From positions 1-64,000 of the forward strand of contig NZ_QAOJ01000019.1 in assembly GCF_003050835.1 (NCBI RefSeq): 64,000 nucleotides of DNA, in the 5' to 3' direction. Made by a program: the position numbers and the translations under genes. The notes under the pieces were generated by a model that did not search any database, was not told the origin of the DNA, and worked only from the letters and a program-made list of their open reading frames with translations. Shown here in pieces: positions 1-8,731 of the stretch (the stretch's first letter is position 1; every line of letters begins with the position of its first letter). This DNA comes from Pseudomonas sp. GV071. GTDB taxonomy: Bacteria; Pseudomonadota; Gammaproteobacteria; Pseudomonadales; Pseudomonadaceae.

Positions 1-131
1 TCTACGGCGATTTCGCAGAAGGGATTCATCGACATTTTGACGTTGGCGAGATCAACGCCGGAGTTGTCCGCTTTGACGCGAACCTTGACGTTGTAATCGA
101 CCACACGCTTGATCGCTACGAGGACTTTCAT
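1..131 (-). CDS. etfB: Electron transfer flavoprotein beta subunit, N-terminal part
   Basis: The first 43 residues read MKVLVAIKRVVDYNVKVRVK onward to MNPFCEIAV, the characteristic EtfB start. The rest lies beyond the left window edge. EtfB with EtfA carries electrons from acyl-CoA dehydrogenases to ETF:quinone oxidoreductase in the membrane. Its position 21 bp downstream of the CaiB-type gene, on the same strand, suggests it belongs to or follows the beta-oxidation operon and serves the acyl-CoA dehydrogenase at 6124-7278. Family assignment is secure; operon membership is inferred. Confidence 0.9.
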   Translation of the reverse strand, partial: MKVLVAIKRVVDYNVKVRVKADNSGVDLANVKMSMNPFCEIAV

Positions 132-152
132 AAACGCTCCAGTTGGAAAAAT

Positions 153-1391
153 TCAACGATTGCCGAGCTGCTCGATAATGCCTTGGGCTTTGAGCTGCGC
201 CAGGCGTTCATCGTCCAGACCCAGCTCCCGCTTGAGCACTTCATCGGTGTGTTCGCCCAGCATCGGCGCCGGGCGCAGGTATTCGACCGGGGTGCCTGAC
301 AACTTGATGGGGCTGCCAACCGTGACGAAGTCGGCCTTCAACGGGTGAGGAATATTCACCAGCATGTTGCGGGCGAGCACCTGCGGTTCATCCAGCGCCT
401 GGGCGATGCTGTTGATGGCACCAACCGGTACGCCCTGCGGGTGTATGCGCCCTACCCACTCGTCTGCACTGGCGCCGAGGAAATGCTTGGCCAGAATGGC
501 CACGATGTCTTCGCGGTTGCTGACGCGGTCGGCGTTGCGGGCAAAGCGTGGATCTTTTGGCAGGTCGGGCAAACCAATGGCGTTGCACAGCGAGACAAAC
601 TGAGAGTCGTTGCCGCAGGCGATGATGAAGTCGCGGTCGCTGGCGCGGAACACCTGGTACGGCACGATGTTGGCGTGGGCGTTGCCGTAGCGGCCTGGCG
701 GCTTTCCGGACGCCAGGTAGTTCTGGCTTTGGTTGCACAGGGTGGCTACCTGTACGTCGAGCAGGGCCATGTCGACATGTTGGCCGAGGCCGGTCTTTTC
801 CCGGCTCAGCAGCGCGGCCTGAATGGCCACTGTCGAGTACAGGCCGGTCATCAAGTCCGCAAAGGCCACGCCTACTTTCTGTGGGCCTCCACCGGGAAGA
901 TCGTCGCGTTCGCCAGTGATGCTCATCAGGCCGCCCATGCCCTGAATGATGAAGTCATAACCGGGCTCTGCAGCGCGCGGGCCTGTCTGGCCGAAGCCAG
1001 TGACCGAGCAGTACACCAGGCGCGGATTGATCGCAGCGAGGCTGGCGTAGTCCAGACCGTACTTGGCCAGGGAGCCTGCCTTGTAGTTTTCGATCAGTAC
1101 GTCGCAACTGGTGGCCAGGGCACGGATCATTTCTTGCCCTTCGGGGCTGGCGATATTCAGCGCCACCGACAGTTTGCCGCGGTTAGTGGACTGGTAATAC
1201 GACGCCTCGCCAGAGGACTCGGCGTTCTGCCCTTTCATCCAGGGCGGCCCCCAGCCACGGGTGTCATCACCCGCACCAGGGCGTTCAATTTTGATCACTT
1301 CGGCACCCAGGTCAGCCAGGGTTTGGCCACACCAGGGGCCGGCCAGCACGCGGCTCAAATCCAGCACGCGAAATCCAGTCAAAGCACCCAT
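153..1391 (-). CDS. CaiB/BaiF-family CoA-transferase
   Basis: The 412-residue protein opens with MGALTGFRVLDLSRVLAGPW, typical of family III CoA-transferases (formyl-CoA transferase, CaiB, succinyl-CoA:dicarboxylate transferases). The VGVAFADLMTGLYS segment (about residues 170-185) carries the catalytic aspartate. Such enzymes move CoA between two carboxylic acids by a mixed anhydride mechanism, with no ATP needed. Length is normal. It sits last but one in a minus-strand run with thiolase, hydroxyacyl-CoA dehydrogenase and hydratase, so it probably activates the organic acid that the operon degrades. The substrate cannot be read from sequence; a dicarboxylate is a reasonable guess because the neighbouring thiolase is PcaF-like. 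Confidence 0.9.
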   Translation of the reverse strand: MGALTGFRVLDLSRVLAGPWCGQTLADLGAEVIKIERPGAGDDTRGWGPPWMKGQNAESSGEASYYQSTNRGKLSVALNIASPEGQEMIRALATSCDVLIENYKAGSLAKYGLDYASLAAINPRLVYCSVTGFGQTGPRAAEPGYDFIIQGMGGLMSITGERDDLPGGGPQKVGVAFADLMTGLYSTVAIQAALLSREKTGLGQHVDMALLDVQVATLCNQSQNYLASGKPPGRYGNAHANIVPYQVFRASDRDFIIACGNDSQFVSLCNAIGLPDLPKDPRFARNADRVSNREDIVAILAKHFLGASADEWVGRIHPQGVPVGAINSIAQALDEPQVLARNMLVNIPHPLKADFVTVGSPIKLSGTPVEYLRPAPMLGEHTDEVLKRELGLDDERLAQLKAQGIIEQLGNR

Positions 1392-1417
1392 TTCAATTCA
1401 CCTTTGCTTGCGTGCGC

Positions 1418-2620
1418 TTACACACGTTCGATGACCATCGCCAGGCCTTGGCCGACGCCGATACACAGGCTCACCACCGCGTAGCGTTTGCCACCCTGTT
1501 GCAAGGCACGTGCAGTGCTCAGTGCCAGCCGCGCGCCAGAAGCGCCCAGCGGGTGGCCAACAGCAATGGCGCCGCCGTGAGGGTTTACCCGTGGGTCGTC
1601 GAAGGCAACGTTGAGGCCTTTCAGGCAACCCAGTACCTGGCTGGCGAAGGCTTCGTTGATTTCGATGATATCCATGTCCGCCAGGCTCAGCTCGGCGCGT
1701 GCCAAGGCTTTGTTGATCGCCTCCACCGGGCCGACGCCCATGATGCGCGGGGCAACGCCGGCTGCGGCGGCAGACAAAATGCGCGCCATCGGTGCCAGGC
1801 CGTGACGCTCGCCCGCAGCGGCCGAACCAATCAACAAGGCCGCTGCGCCGTCGTTAACGCCAGAAGCGTTGCCGGCAGTCACCACGCCGCCTTCGGAAAG
1901 CGGCTTCAGGCGGGCCAGGGCTGTCAGGTCCGATTGCGGGCGCGGATGCTCGTCGTGTTCAACCAGGTTGGGTGGGGACTTGCGCCCGGTGGGCACGCTG
2001 ACCGCAAGCAATTCGTCCTGGAAGAAGCCGGCACTGCGCGCAGCTTCATAGCGGGCTTGGGAGTTGGCGGCAAAGGTGTCGGCTTGCTCGCGGGTGATGC
2101 CGTATTCCTGGGCCACGTTGTCGCCGGTCTGCGGCATGGTGTCGTTACCAAACTCGGCGACGATTTTCGGGTTCGGAAAGCGTGCACCAATGGTGCTGTC
2201 GAACACCGTCAGCTCGCGGCTATAGGCCGCCTCGGCTTTGGCCATGACGAAGGGGGCGCGGGACATGCTTTCCACACCACCCGCCACAAACAGATCGCCT
2301 TCTTTGCAGGTGACGGCGCGGGCAGCATCAATCACTGCAGCCAGGCCGCTGGCGCACAAGCGGTTTACGGTTTGGCCCGGGACGGTCACTGGCAAACCCG
2401 CCAGCAGCGCGGCGTGGCGAGCAATGTTGCGGCTGTCTTCACCGGCCTGATTGGTATTGCCCAGAATCACGTCTTCAATGGCTTCGCCGGGAATGGCGTG
2501 GCGGGACAGCAGTTCGCGAATAACGTTGGCAACCAGATCGTCGGGGCGAACCGGTGCAAGCGCGCCGCCGTGGCGGCCGAAGGGGGTGCGTAATCCGGCA
2601 AAAATGTAGGCGTCGAGCAT
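1418..2620 (-). CDS. Acetyl-CoA C-acyltransferase, PcaF-like (3-oxoadipyl-CoA thiolase type)
   Basis: Thiolase of 400 residues from the chosen ATG (MLDAYIFAGLRTPFGRHGG); the reading frame is open 21 codons further, but the family starts here. The acyl-accepting Cys lies in NRLCASGLAAV (about residue 90), the His in NPHGGAIAVGHPLGASGAR, and the second Cys in SLCIGVGQGLAMV. Sequence blocks such as NQAGEDSRNIARHAALLAGL and GGVESMSRAPFVM resemble 3-oxoadipyl-CoA thiolases (PcaF/PaaJ) more than fatty-acid FadA. It cleaves a 3-ketoacyl-CoA with CoA to acetyl-CoA plus a shortened acyl-CoA. It lies 22 bp after the dehydrogenase gene in the operon. Confidence 0.9.
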   Translation of the reverse strand: MLDAYIFAGLRTPFGRHGGALAPVRPDDLVANVIRELLSRHAIPGEAIEDVILGNTNQAGEDSRNIARHAALLAGLPVTVPGQTVNRLCASGLAAVIDAARAVTCKEGDLFVAGGVESMSRAPFVMAKAEAAYSRELTVFDSTIGARFPNPKIVAEFGNDTMPQTGDNVAQEYGITREQADTFAANSQARYEAARSAGFFQDELLAVSVPTGRKSPPNLVEHDEHPRPQSDLTALARLKPLSEGGVVTAGNASGVNDGAAALLIGSAAAGERHGLAPMARILSAAAAGVAPRIMGVGPVEAINKALARAELSLADMDIIEINEAFASQVLGCLKGLNVAFDDPRVNPHGGAIAVGHPLGASGARLALSTARALQQGGKRYAVVSLCIGVGQGLAMVIERV

Positions 2621-2642
2621 GGAGAAATCCTGGCGTTGAAAG

Positions 2643-4172
2643 TCAGTTAAGGGACGGTTCGGTATGGCGCAGCGACAGGCCAAGGGTGGCGCGGCGACGC
2701 AACCAGGGGCCGGGGCGATAGCGAGGGTCGCCGGTAAGCTGTGTCATGCGCTCGAGTACGGTGTGCAAGCGCTTGGGGCCGACACTGTCGCCCCACGCCA
2801 GCGGACCTTGCGGATAACCCAGGCCGCGGCGCACGCCCTCATCCAGGTCATCCACGCTGGCAATGCCTTGTTGCACGATATCGCCGGCGAGGTTGACGAT
2901 CATGGCCAGCACGCGTTGGGCCACAAAGCCAACGCTGTCATTGATCACACTCACGCCCACGCCATCGCTGGCCAGCAGCGCATGGGCCGCGTCGCGCATG
3001 TCGCTGCGGGTAGCTGGGTTAAGCATCAGCGTGCGGTAGCGGGCGGTGTCCAACAACGGGTCGATGCACAGGGTACGAGCGGCGTCAGTTCCAAACAGGC
3101 CAACGGCGCTGGTGGCGTCCAGCCCGTAGGGTGCCAACAGGCACAGTGCGTCTGCACTGGGCTGGGCACCCTCTTCCACCTGTGCGCCCAGTTGTTGCAG
3201 CAGTTCGCTAAAGCGGGTGTGGTCTTCTTTGTTCTCGGTACCCAGCCAAACCGGTGGCAGGCTGGTCACGCTCGGCACAGGTTGTGGCGCAGGAGGATCA
3301 ATCATCTTGCCGTCGGCGTAACGGTAGAAGCCGCGGCCGACTTTGCGACCCACATAACCGGCGTCGAGCATTTGTCGGGTTAGCGCTGCCGGTCGATACC
3401 GCGGTTCTTGGTAGAACTGGTTGTAGATCGACTCGATCACCGGGTGGGAGACGTCCAGCGCCGTCAGGTCAAACAACTCCAACGGCCCCATGCGAAAGCC
3501 CAGACCTTCACGCAGGATGCGGTCTATTTCGGCCGGCTCGGTAACGCTTTCCTTGAGAATCTGCAGGGCTTCGGTGCTGTATGCGCGGCCGGCGTGGTTG
3601 ATGATAAAACCGGGGGTGTCTTTGGCGCGGATGCCGCGATGGCCCATGCGGGTGGCCAGCGCTTGCAGGCAATCGCCCACCAGTGGGTCTGTGGCCAAGC
3701 CGTCAATGACCTCGACCACTTTCATCAGTGGCACCGGGTTGAAGAAGTGAAAGCCTGCCACTCGCTGTGGCACACGGCAGTTGCGTGCGATGGTAGTGAC
3801 CGACAGCGACGAGGTATTGGTGGCCAGAATGCAGGTATCCGCCACCACGGCTTCAAGGTCGGCAAGCAAGGCTTGCTTCGCGTCGAGGCGCTCGATAATG
3901 GCTTCTACCACCAGGTCGACCTCGCCCAGCTCGGCAAGCACCGTTGCCACCTGAACCCGGGAAAGCGTCGCCAGCGCATCGGCAAACGGAATTTTGCCCT
4001 TCTCTACCAGCTTATCCAGCGTGCCTTTCAGGGTGTCACGGGCGGCTTGCGCGGCGCCTTCACGGTTGTCGAACAGCATCACGCGCACGCCTGCCTGGGC
4101 GGCGATCTGGGCAATGCCGGTGCCCATGATGCCGGCGCCGACTACGGCCATCTGATTAATGGTGCGTGTCAT
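2643..4172 (-). CDS. 3-hydroxyacyl-CoA dehydrogenase, PaaH-like
   Basis: 509-residue NAD-dependent enzyme that oxidises 3-hydroxyacyl-CoA to 3-ketoacyl-CoA. The N-terminal Rossmann motif VGAGIMGTGIAQ is followed by the 3HCDH NAD-binding domain, then two 3HCDH C-terminal domains (the second around GFVAQRVLAMIVNLAGD). This tandem C-terminal layout and length match PaaH-type enzymes of phenylacetate and dicarboxylate pathways, rather than FadB. ATG at 4172 is preferred over an upstream GTG at 4178 because a GGGAG ribosome site lies 7 bases before the ATG. The upstream hydratase gene ends 2 bp before it, indicating coupling. Confidence 0.9.
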   Translation of the reverse strand: MTRTINQMAVVGAGIMGTGIAQIAAQAGVRVMLFDNREGAAQAARDTLKGTLDKLVEKGKIPFADALATLSRVQVATVLAELGEVDLVVEAIIERLDAKQALLADLEAVVADTCILATNTSSLSVTTIARNCRVPQRVAGFHFFNPVPLMKVVEVIDGLATDPLVGDCLQALATRMGHRGIRAKDTPGFIINHAGRAYSTEALQILKESVTEPAEIDRILREGLGFRMGPLELFDLTALDVSHPVIESIYNQFYQEPRYRPAALTRQMLDAGYVGRKVGRGFYRYADGKMIDPPAPQPVPSVTSLPPVWLGTENKEDHTRFSELLQQLGAQVEEGAQPSADALCLLAPYGLDATSAVGLFGTDAARTLCIDPLLDTARYRTLMLNPATRSDMRDAAHALLASDGVGVSVINDSVGFVAQRVLAMIVNLAGDIVQQGIASVDDLDEGVRRGLGYPQGPLAWGDSVGPKRLHTVLERMTQLTGDPRYRPGPWLRRRATLGLSLRHTEPSLN

Positions 4173-4174
4173 GG

Positions 4175-4960
4175 TCACTCTCCCGAGAAGATCGCTTTGC
4201 GTTTTTCCAGGAAGGCTTGAGCGCCCTCTTTCTGGTCGCTTGAATCGAATAGCAGTTGGAACGCTTTGCGCTCCAGCACCAAGGCGCTTTCCAGCGGCAG
4301 GTCGGCGCCGGCGAGCATCACTTCTTTGATTTGCGCGACGGCCAGTGGTGGCAGTGCGGCAATTTCAGCGGCTAGTTCCAGCGCGCGGTTGATGGTCTGT
4401 TCGTCGTCCACCACTTCACTGAGCATGCCTATAGCCAAGGCTTGTTGGGCGGACACCAGGCAGCCCGTCAATGCGATGCGCATGGCTTGGAATTTACCTA
4501 CCGCGCGTATCAGTCGCTGGGTACCACCGGCACCCGGCATCAGGCCGAGCTTCACTTCCGGCTGGCCAAAGCGCGCCGAGGCGCCAGCCACGATCAGGTC
4601 GCAGTGCATGGCCAGCTCACAGCCGCCCCCCAGGGCGAAACCGTTCACTGCAGCAATAATCGGCTTGGGGCAACGTGAGATGGCTTCCCACAACAGCTCG
4701 GTGTGGCGCAGGTACATCTCAATCGGGCTGGCTTGCGCGAATTCACGAATGTCCGCCCCCGCCACAAAGCACTTGGCGCCGCCGGTCAACACGATGGCTC
4801 GCACCTTTGGGTTGCGGGCGACGGCACGGAAGTGCTCGGCGAGTTGTTCACGCACGGCGCTGTTAAGGGCGTTCTTGGCTTCTGGTCGGTCGATGCGCAC
4901 AACGGCAACGCCGTCGTCGCGAATATCCAGATGCACTACAGATTCAGGTTGCTGACTCAT
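4175..4960 (-). CDS. Enoyl-CoA hydratase/isomerase family protein
   Basis: A 261-residue crotonase-fold protein, first gene of the minus-strand operon. FVAGADIREFAQ and ALGGGCELAMHCD form the CoA pocket and oxyanion hole; QPEVKLGLMPGAGGTQRL carries the conserved glutamate region. It should hydrate a trans-2-enoyl-CoA. ATG at 4960 has an AGAGG site 5 bases upstream; the GTG six bases earlier is less likely. Its promoter region is shared with the divergent IclR gene and contains a palindromic operator 17 bp from this start. Confidence 0.9.
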   Translation of the reverse strand: MSQQPESVVHLDIRDDGVAVVRIDRPEAKNALNSAVREQLAEHFRAVARNPKVRAIVLTGGAKCFVAGADIREFAQASPIEMYLRHTELLWEAISRCPKPIIAAVNGFALGGGCELAMHCDLIVAGASARFGQPEVKLGLMPGAGGTQRLIRAVGKFQAMRIALTGCLVSAQQALAIGMLSEVVDDEQTINRALELAAEIAALPPLAVAQIKEVMLAGADLPLESALVLERKAFQLLFDSSDQKEGAQAFLEKRKAIFSGE

Positions 4961-4976
4961 ACCCACCTCTAAAAGT

Positions 4977-4993
4977 GTTTCGCTATACGAAAC
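4977..4993. promoter_or_regulatory. Palindromic operator copy 1 (probable IclR-family site)
   Basis: GTTTCG-CTATA-CGAAAC, a perfect inverted repeat with 6-bp arms and a 5-bp spacer, 17 bp upstream of the hydratase start. The same core recurs at 5139-5153 next to the IclR gene. Position close to the start fits repression or IclR-type activation of the catabolic operon. Assignment to the local IclR protein is inferred. Confidence 0.6.
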
Positions 4994-5138
4994 TGCATTC
5001 CGTATTTACGAATTATCATAGAGACGGCCTGGAATTCGTGTAAACCAAAAAACCAAACTATTTATATAAAGCCTTTATTTACAGCTATTTAGGCTCACTA
5101 AAAACGCTATTCCATTTCGGTAGCGCTTTAAAATATAA

Positions 5139-5153
5139 TTTCGCCAGACGAAA
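5139..5153. promoter_or_regulatory. Palindromic operator copy 2 (probable IclR-family site)
   Basis: TTTCG-CCAGA-CGAAA, the same arms and spacer length as the copy at 4977-4993, located 43 bp before the IclR start, consistent with autoregulation. The 236-bp divergent intergenic region between the two is AT-rich and otherwise holds only promoter-like sequence. Confidence 0.6.
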
Positions 5154-5196
5154 CACGGTTTTATTTTCTTGCATTTGCCAAAAGTGGGGTTCTACC

Positions 5197-6063
5197 ATGG
5201 CTCGCAACAAAGCGGATCAGCAGAACGCTGAGAGCAGCACGGGAGCGGATGAAATCGGCTTACTGAAGATGGGCATGCTCGACCCGGCCACGGCGCTCGG
5301 CGAGGACGAAGCCGGTGGCCAATTTGTCACCGCGCTGGCCCGTGGCCTGGAACTGATGCGCTGCTTTACCCCGCGCGACAACGTGCTGGGTAATCAGGAT
5401 TTGGCGCGCATGACCGGTCTGCCGAAACCGACTGTCACTCGTTTGACCAACACCCTGATGCGCCTGGGCTGCCTCAAGCGTGAAGTGCACTCGGGCAAGT
5501 ACCAGCTGGATGTCGGCGTGCTGGGGTTTGGCTACGCCATGCTGACCAACCTGTCGATTCGTTCGGTAGCCCATCCGCTGATGGAAGAACTGGCCAACCA
5601 CGCGCAAGCCGCCGTGGCGATGGCAGCCCGAGACCGCTTGCAGATGGTTTATCTGGATGTGGTGCAGGGCCAAGGCAACACCACGATGCGCCGCCAGATC
5701 GGCAGTTATCTGCCCCTGGCACAAAGTTCGGCAGGCCGCGCGTGCCTGGCAGCGATGCCGGAAAGTGAGCGGGAGTTTCTGCTCGACCACATTCGCCAGC
5801 GCGAAGCGGACCAGTGGCCGGCCATTCGCAAAGGCCTGGACCGTGCGTTTCGCGATTACACCGATTACGGCTTTTGCCTGTCGATCGGCGAATGGCACCG
5901 CGACGTCAACTCCGTTGCCGTGCCGTTATTACACCCGCAGTTCGGGTTACTGACCTTCAACTGCGGTGGCCCGAGCTTTCAACTGCCACGGGACAAGCTT
6001 GCAGACGATATCGGGCCTCGCCTGATCAACATGGTTAACAACATTGGCGCCGCTGCCCGGTAA
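5197..6063 (+). CDS. IclR-family transcriptional regulator
   Basis: 288 residues. An N-terminal winged helix (LARMTGLPKPTVTRLTNTLMRLGCL, about residues 68-92) is followed by the IclR effector-binding domain with its hallmark QMVYLDVVQG and LAQSSAGRACLAAM stretches. A roughly 40-residue polar extension precedes the helix-turn-helix, as in PcaR/PobR-type members. It is divergent from the beta-oxidation operon and followed 60 bp later by an acyl-CoA dehydrogenase, so it most likely senses the pathway substrate and controls both directions. Confidence 0.9.
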   Translation: MARNKADQQNAESSTGADEIGLLKMGMLDPATALGEDEAGGQFVTALARGLELMRCFTPRDNVLGNQDLARMTGLPKPTVTRLTNTLMRLGCLKREVHSGKYQLDVGVLGFGYAMLTNLSIRSVAHPLMEELANHAQAAVAMAARDRLQMVYLDVVQGQGNTTMRRQIGSYLPLAQSSAGRACLAAMPESEREFLLDHIRQREADQWPAIRKGLDRAFRDYTDYGFCLSIGEWHRDVNSVAVPLLHPQFGLLTFNCGGPSFQLPRDKLADDIGPRLINMVNNIGAAAR

Positions 6064-6123
6064 CCGTTCAGGGGTCGGCGCCCCTTACGAAACAGGCCCA
6101 CGTGTTGGGCCACAGGAGCGCAC

Positions 6124-7278
6124 ATGATCCGTGATACCGAAACCCTGCAGATACTGGTGGATTCGCTTCGCCAGTTCGTCAACGAAGTGCTGATTCCCCG
6201 TGAAAACGAGGTGGCCGAGACTGACGCGATACCTGCCGATATCGTCGATCAGATGCGCGACATGGGCCTGTTTGGTTTAACCATTCCGGAGGAATACGGC
6301 GGCCTGGGCGTGACGATGGAAGAAGAGGTGAACATCGCCTTTGAACTAGGCCGCACCTCGCCGGCGTTTCGCTCCTACATCGGCACCAACAACGGCATCG
6401 GCTCCATCGGCATCTTGCTCGACGGCACCGAAGAACAACGCCAGCACTACCTGCCCATACTGGCCAGCGGCGAGCTGCTCAGCTCCTTCTGCCTGACGGA
6501 GCCAGACGCCGGCTCCGACGCTGGCTCGTTAAAAACCACCGCCGTGCGCGATGGCGATTTCTACGTGCTCAACGGCACCAAACGCTTTATTACCAATGCG
6601 CCCGAGGCCGGCATCTACACCGTCATGGCGCGCACCAATCCGGCAATCAAAGGCTCTGGCGGCATCAGCGCTTTTATTGTTGAGCGCGGCACCCCTGGCG
6701 TTGTGCTGGGCAAGGCCGACCACAAAATGGGCCACAAAGGCGCCCACACCTGCGACGTGATTTTCGACAACGCCCGTGTGCCCGCCAGCCAACTCATCGG
6801 CGGCGTAGAAGGCGTCGGTTTTAAAACAGCGATGAAAGTCTTGGACAAAGGCCGTCTACACATCGCGGCCCTCAGCGTTGGCGCTGCCGAACGCATGCTA
6901 GACGACGCCCTGCACTACGCCCTGGACCGTAAGCAATTCGGCCAACCCATCGCCGAATTCCAGCTAATTCAAGCGATGCTCGCAGACAGCAAAGCCGAGA
7001 TCTACGCGGCCAAGTGCATGGTGTTGGACGCTGCGCGCAAACGTGACGACGGTAGGAACGTCAGCACCGAGGCCTCATGCGCGAAGATGTTCTCCACTGA
7101 AATGTGTGGCCGTGTCGCTGACCGTTGCGTGCAAATCCACGGCGGTGCCGGCTACGTCAGCGAGTACGCCATTGAGCGATTCTACCGTGATGTGCGGTTG
7201 TTCCGGATCTACGAAGGTACGACGCAGATTCAGCAGGTGGTGATTGCGCGGAATATGATTCGCGAAGCGCAGCGGTAA
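6124..7278 (+). CDS. Acyl-CoA dehydrogenase
   Basis: 384-residue FAD enzyme for alpha,beta-dehydrogenation of an acyl-CoA, donating electrons to ETF. Domains in order: N-terminal helical, middle beta (FCLTEPDAGSDAGSLKT flavin motif), C-terminal helical with RKQFGQPIAEFQ and the catalytic glutamate at about residue 364 in RIYEGTTQIQ. The length and catalytic position match short/medium-chain and branched-chain enzymes. Together with the minus-strand genes it completes a full beta-oxidation cycle (dehydrogenase, hydratase, dehydrogenase, thiolase). An intrinsic terminator follows. Confidence 0.92.
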   Translation: MIRDTETLQILVDSLRQFVNEVLIPRENEVAETDAIPADIVDQMRDMGLFGLTIPEEYGGLGVTMEEEVNIAFELGRTSPAFRSYIGTNNGIGSIGILLDGTEEQRQHYLPILASGELLSSFCLTEPDAGSDAGSLKTTAVRDGDFYVLNGTKRFITNAPEAGIYTVMARTNPAIKGSGGISAFIVERGTPGVVLGKADHKMGHKGAHTCDVIFDNARVPASQLIGGVEGVGFKTAMKVLDKGRLHIAALSVGAAERMLDDALHYALDRKQFGQPIAEFQLIQAMLADSKAEIYAAKCMVLDAARKRDDGRNVSTEASCAKMFSTEMCGRVADRCVQIHGGAGYVSEYAIERFYRDVRLFRIYEGTTQIQQVVIARNMIREAQR

Positions 7279-7289
7279 CCAAGGTATGA

Positions 7290-7310
7290 GGCCTCGCGAG
7301 CGGGGCCTTT
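7290..7310. terminator. Intrinsic terminator after acyl-CoA dehydrogenase
   Basis: GGCCTCG-CGAG-CGGGGCC followed by TTT, a 7-bp GC-rich stem with one G-T wobble, 11 bp past the acyl-CoA dehydrogenase stop. It separates that gene from the convergent gajB. Confidence 0.7.
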
Positions 7311-7318
7311 GCAGTTAC

Positions 7319-8731
7319 CTACCAAGTTAGCGTGGGGGACTTCGAGCAGATAATTAACTGCTTGCTACCTCGAGTCATTGCGACGTAAAGGTTTTTAGCA
7401 TTCATCTTCTCGGGCTCGAGAATTATGGCTACGTCAGCTTCGAGCCCTTTCAGCAGCAAGGTACTTCCCACGGATTTGGAGTTCATCGTACGAGGCATAT
7501 GCCGAAAGCGCTCTCGCTCCCGTACCACAGCTTCTTGGAATGTAAATGTCCCGCTTACTGCTCGGAGCGCCCTCGAGCATAACCGAACAATGTCGGGTCG
7601 GAACGCGAAAACACCAGCAGCTTTTTGAAAAGCATCCAACATATCCGCGGCACTTCGATGCGAGGGCGCGCCCAAGTACGCCAACGCAATAGCCTCAATC
7701 TTTGTGGCGCTAGTCTTCGCCCTCCCCCCATGCAAAGAACGGCTCCGCGCAATCAACTGCACAGGAGATAGCCCTGATAACAACGTGCCAAAGAAGGCCA
7801 CTGCATCGTCCAACGACGATTCTGCAACTGGATCAAATGCTGCAGCAAACTTCATGAAATCCACCATGTCATTTGCTTCAACCATTGTCGCTCGTGCTCT
7901 CCTAGCAGTTTCCCATTGAGCTTCCTTGTTTTTCGAGTCAGCAATGATTAGGGCTGAGCCCGAAAATTTTCGCTTCGCAATTGTCAGCCGCGTTTCACTC
8001 ATTTGCGCTGGCGTGCCTTCAATGCAAACCCATTCCACGCCCTTGGGGGCCTTGGAAAGATCAATCGAGCCGCTAGCTTGACTCAACGCCGGACGAACTG
8101 AATTGAGGAGCCAATTTCCTAGCTCAGGGGCGTCAGCGTTTTTCCAGCGCCAAGGCTCGGGCTTCCAAGCTAAAGGAGGAAATGAAACGACAACGTCTTT
8201 TTGCCAATCAACAACTGGACCTGCAAAGTCAAAGATGACTTGGAGGGGATCACCTAAAACTACTGTTGGGAGCAACCCCGCAAGCGAAAGAACCATTTGA
8301 TGTTGCAGGCTCCCACAGTCTTGGTACTCGTCAACAATGATCCTCGAGTATGTCGCTACCACGATTTCGTCTACATGGCCGGCGGCAAGAATTTCCAGCG
8401 CGGCCTCCCGAATCGCCACATAGTTCGCGTTGTTTCCCTTGACCTTCAATATTGACGGGGAGAGACGAGATCGCCCAGGAAGGCTCTGGACCAAGCGAAT
8501 AGCCCAACTATCGAGCGTAGCCACACGCACAGTGTTACCGCCTACGCCGCGCCGCTTTAGGCGTTGTTCAATAGCTGCTCTGCCTGCATTGGTGTGGGTC
8601 AACACAAGAGCGGGCTTGCTATCGCCGCTTCGCAGGAGCGCTGAGGTTATAAGCTCCGTTTTGCCACATCCCGCAGGAGCACTGACACTCCCACGACGAT
8701 GTACAAGAATGTCCAATTCAGCGTCACGCAT
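7319..8731 (-). CDS. gajB: UvrD-like ATPase/helicase, GajB-like (Gabija system)
   Basis: 470 residues from the ATG that overlaps the gajA stop by 8 bp. Superfamily 1 motifs are present: Walker A APAGCGKTE (residues 18-26), Walker B/motif II IIVDEYQDCG (131-140), motif III VVLGDPLQVIFDF, and a C-terminal motif VI NLYVAMTRGSKQLII (447-461). GajB partners with GajA in Gabija; published work describes a GajA tetramer nuclease core with GajB bound outside, sensing nucleotide depletion or DNA ends. The protein is near the family length (about 490). OLD-nuclease plus UvrD gene order with overlap is the diagnostic Gabija layout. Family is clear; phage-defence role is inferred from it. Confidence 0.8.
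   Translation of the reverse strand: MRDAELDILVHRRGSVSAPAGCGKTELITSALLRSGDSKPALVLTHTNAGRAAIEQRLKRRGVGGNTVRVATLDSWAIRLVQSLPGRSRLSPSILKVKGNNANYVAIREAALEILAAGHVDEIVVATYSRIIVDEYQDCGSLQHQMVLSLAGLLPTVVLGDPLQVIFDFAGPVVDWQKDVVVSFPPLAWKPEPWRWKNADAPELGNWLLNSVRPALSQASGSIDLSKAPKGVEWVCIEGTPAQMSETRLTIAKRKFSGSALIIADSKNKEAQWETARRARATMVEANDMVDFMKFAAAFDPVAESSLDDAVAFFGTLLSGLSPVQLIARSRSLHGGRAKTSATKIEAIALAYLGAPSHRSAADMLDAFQKAAGVFAFRPDIVRLCSRALRAVSGTFTFQEAVVRERERFRHMPRTMNSKSVGSTLLLKGLEADVAIILEPEKMNAKNLYVAMTRGSKQLIICSKSPTLTW

Noticed and set aside
345..1484. Long plus-strand open frame opposite the CaiB gene, and many similar antisense frames such as 48-50 kb minus strand (781 codons)
   Set aside because: They lie opposite well-recognised genes, have no family features or ribosome sites, and are expected from GC-rich codon bias.
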